A stretch of 7,877 nt of DNA from Oscillospiraceae bacterium (GTDB lineage Bacteria; Bacillota; Clostridia; WRCU01): the NCBI GenBank assembly GCA_009783805.1, contig WRCU01000059.1:1-7877 (forward strand). The letters run 5' to 3'. The position numbers and the translations under genes are program-made. Positions 6,690 to 7,877 of this stretch are shown here, piece after piece (position 1 is the stretch's first letter; each line of letters starts with the position of its first letter). The notes beneath the pieces are model-generated. The model saw nothing but the letters and a program-made list of their open reading frames with translations, had not been told where the DNA came from and made no database searches.

Positions 6690-6700
6690 GGGGGTGAACC

Positions 6701-7877
6701 ATGTGGAAGGTGGACGACGGCGATAGGGGTCTGTGCGTCACGCTTTACAAGCACGAGCGGATGTCCGCCTATCAGGTCGACATGCTGGCGGCATGCCGTA
6801 TAGAGGGTCTGCTGCTGCCTACCGTCCAGTACAGGGACCAGCGGGTCATGCTCCTGTACAGGAAGGGCGCCGCGACGAGCCTCGCGAGGATGGCCGCGTC
6901 GGGCCCCGCCCCCGATTATGCCGGCTATTCGCGCAAGGCTCTGGCCCTCCTCCTCGAATGCTCGCGTTACCTGATCTACGGCGGGTCCGTCGCGCTCGAT
7001 CCCGAGCTCCTCTTCGTCGGGGAGGGCGGGACGGTCAGCCTCCCGTTCATGCCGTTCAACCTGTTCGGCTCGGCGCTGCGCGGCGCCGCTCATTATTTCG
7101 CCGGATGCGAGGCACTGTCCCTCTCCCACGGCGGCCCACACGGGCTGATGGCGGGCATGCGGGCCCTGGCCGAGGGGATGGTGGCCTCCTCGGCCGAAGG
7201 CCAGTTGTTTTTGGCCAGCCAGGCCCGCTTCCTCAAGGAGCTGGACATGGCGCTGGAAGCCGGGAGGGTGGCCGTGGGCAAGGACCCGACCGGCGAGGCG
7301 GGCGCGGTGGGGGCCAAGGGCCATGGCCCCGCCGCGGCGGGCGGCGCGGACGCGGGGTCCGGCGCGGGATCCGACGCGGGATCGGTCAGGATGGGCGGGG
7401 AGCGGCGGCAAGGCCGAACCGGGGGGGCAGGCCCGATCGGCATGGTCATCGAGGCCATCAAGAGGGCGATCGCGAGGTTCGGCCACCCGCGCGGGGACGG
7501 GAGACGCGCGGGGCGCGCGGGCGCAAGGCGGAAGACCCTAGGCAAAGAAAGAATGGCTTCGGGGATAGGGGGCGCATCCCTATCCATGGGGGGGATGCTT
7601 CCAAGCCTGAAGCAATTGCGCCCGATCGCCGATGCGCGCCAAGCATTATGGTATGGGCCCGCATCGGCCGGCATCGACCCCGAGCTCAAAGGCGCTTGGG
7701 ATGAAAGGCGCCAAGGATGGGCGCGGTGCGATGCCGTCGGTGAATCCGTTTTTAATGGCTTATGCGGCGACTATGGGGATAGGGTTGCAATGGTAGGGGA
7801 TACGAAGGCCGATGGCCTCCCGCCGGGCCCTGCGGGCCGGGTCGATGCGGCGGCCACGGCGAGGGCCGATGGCTTCC
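6701..7877 (+). CDS. DUF6382-like protein, 3' end outside window
   Basis: The frame is open from 6701 for 392 codons and runs off the right edge without a stop. An in-frame TGA at 6695-6697 directly precedes it, so the ATG at 6701 is the first possible start; GGGGTGA (6691-6697) is the likely ribosome-binding site. Residues 1 to about 185 form a folded-looking domain. The segments IEGLLLP (34-40) and CSRYLIYGGSVALDPELLFV (87-106) recall DUF6382, a domain found at the end of clostridial tad operons, often joined to a C-terminal FHA (phosphothreonine-binding) domain. From about 195 on, the sequence is a Gly/Ala/Arg-rich linker with short repeats and no clear fold. Any FHA domain would lie beyond the window. 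The DUF6382 call is from memory of the family pattern. The role is unknown, with a regulatory part in pilus assembly as the best guess. Confidence 0.7.
   Translation, partial: MWKVDDGDRGLCVTLYKHERMSAYQVDMLAACRIEGLLLPTVQYRDQRVMLLYRKGAATSLARMAASGPAPDYAGYSRKALALLLECSRYLIYGGSVALDPELLFVGEGGTVSLPFMPFNLFGSALRGAAHYFAGCEALSLSHGGPHGLMAGMRALAEGMVASSAEGQLFLASQARFLKELDMALEAGRVAVGKDPTGEAGAVGAKGHGPAAAGGADAGSGAGSDAGSVRMGGERRQGRTGGAGPIGMVIEAIKRAIARFGHPRGDGRRAGRAGARRKTLGKERMASGIGGASLSMGGMLPSLKQLRPIADARQALWYGPASAGIDPELKGAWDERRQGWARCDAVGESVFNGLCGDYGDRVAMVGDTKADGLPPGPAGRVDAAATARADGF
7349..7384 (+). repeat. Three tandem 12-bp repeats coding for Asp/Gly-Ala-Gly-Ser
   Basis: GACGCGGGGTCC, GGCGCGGGATCC and GACGCGGGATCG follow each other without gaps and in frame. 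They encode DAGS-GAGS-DAGS (residues 217-228) within the linker of the DUF6382-like protein. Each pair differs at one to three positions. Confidence 0.75.
7563..7585. repeat. Perfect 8-bp inverted repeat inside the linker coding region
   Basis: GGATAGGG (7563-7570) and CCCTATCC (7578-7585) are perfect inverted copies with a 7-nt loop. They lie inside an open reading frame. The 10-mer GGGGATAGGG that includes the left arm (7561-7570) recurs at 7775-7784. No function is assigned. Confidence 0.5.
7805..7877 (+). repeat. Spaced 16-bp direct repeat at the right edge
   Basis: AAGGCCGATGGCCTCC (7805-7820) and AGGGCCGATGGCTTCC (7862-7877) match at 14 of 16 positions. They are 57 nt (19 codons) apart and in the same frame, each encoding (K/R)-A-D-G-(L/F). 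This may be the start of a longer repeat array cut by the window edge. Confidence 0.45.

Noticed and set aside
6662..6697. 11-codon open frame between flp and the last gene
   Set aside because: It is too short, has no clear ribosome-binding site, and overlaps the hairpin. A leader peptide is possible but unsupported.
5468..7486. A 672-codon open frame on the minus strand opposite tadB, tadC, flp and the last gene
   Set aside because: It spans several real genes and their spacers, is rich in Arg, His and Pro, and shows no domain pattern, so it is a GC-driven shadow.
6733..7704. A 323-codon plus-strand frame overlapping the last gene
   Set aside because: It begins inside the DUF6382-like gene without a ribosome-binding site, is Arg/Gly-rich throughout, and competes with a frame that has a coherent hydrophobic core and good spacing after flp.

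Overview
The window is strongly G+C-rich. Arginine is often AGG, and third codon positions are mostly G or C. It looks like bacterial chromosome, probably from a high-GC member of the Bacillota (Clostridia-like). That guess rests on the layout of the Tad pilus genes, the STGHANS form of the TadA His box, an Flp1-type pilin with TVEIV in place of the proteobacterial EY core, a terminal gene resembling DUF6382, and the lack of secretin genes among the tad genes shown. It is an inference from family knowledge, not a database result.

Left part (1-2230): a short leader (1-142) with no convincing gene precedes a Gfo/Idh/MocA-type NAD(P)-dependent oxidoreductase on the plus strand (143-1180). A nucleotidyltransferase on the minus strand (1268-2230) converges on it. 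They are separated by 87 nt with no convincing terminator. Both look like sugar or cofactor metabolism, and nothing visible ties them to the pilus genes.

Intergenic control region (2231-2422): a divergent region. It holds an AT-rich island with a near-consensus sigma-A-type promoter reading right. That promoter is overlapped by an imperfect inverted repeat and gives a very short leader before the first tad gene. A weaker extended -10 candidate reads left for the nucleotidyltransferase.

Right part (2423-7877, all plus strand): a tightly packed Tad (tight adherence / Flp type IVb-like pilus) operon. In order it encodes a TadZ/CpaE-like ATPase-fold protein whose Walker A loop lacks its lysines, the TadA/CpaF secretion ATPase, the membrane platform proteins TadB and TadC, a 69-residue Flp prepilin, and a DUF6382-like protein that is still open at the right edge. 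TadA would power assembly, TadB and TadC would form the membrane platform, and Flp would be the subunit. TadZ would position or regulate the machine, and the last gene is a probable accessory or regulatory protein, possibly with an FHA domain beyond the window. Prepilin peptidase, TadE/TadG-type minor pilins and any other parts are not in view.

No tRNA, rRNA, CRISPR array, insertion sequence or phage gene was seen. The most unusual points are the lysine-free TadZ P-loop, the compact promoter/operator-like island, and the long repeat-bearing, compositionally shifted linker in the last gene.
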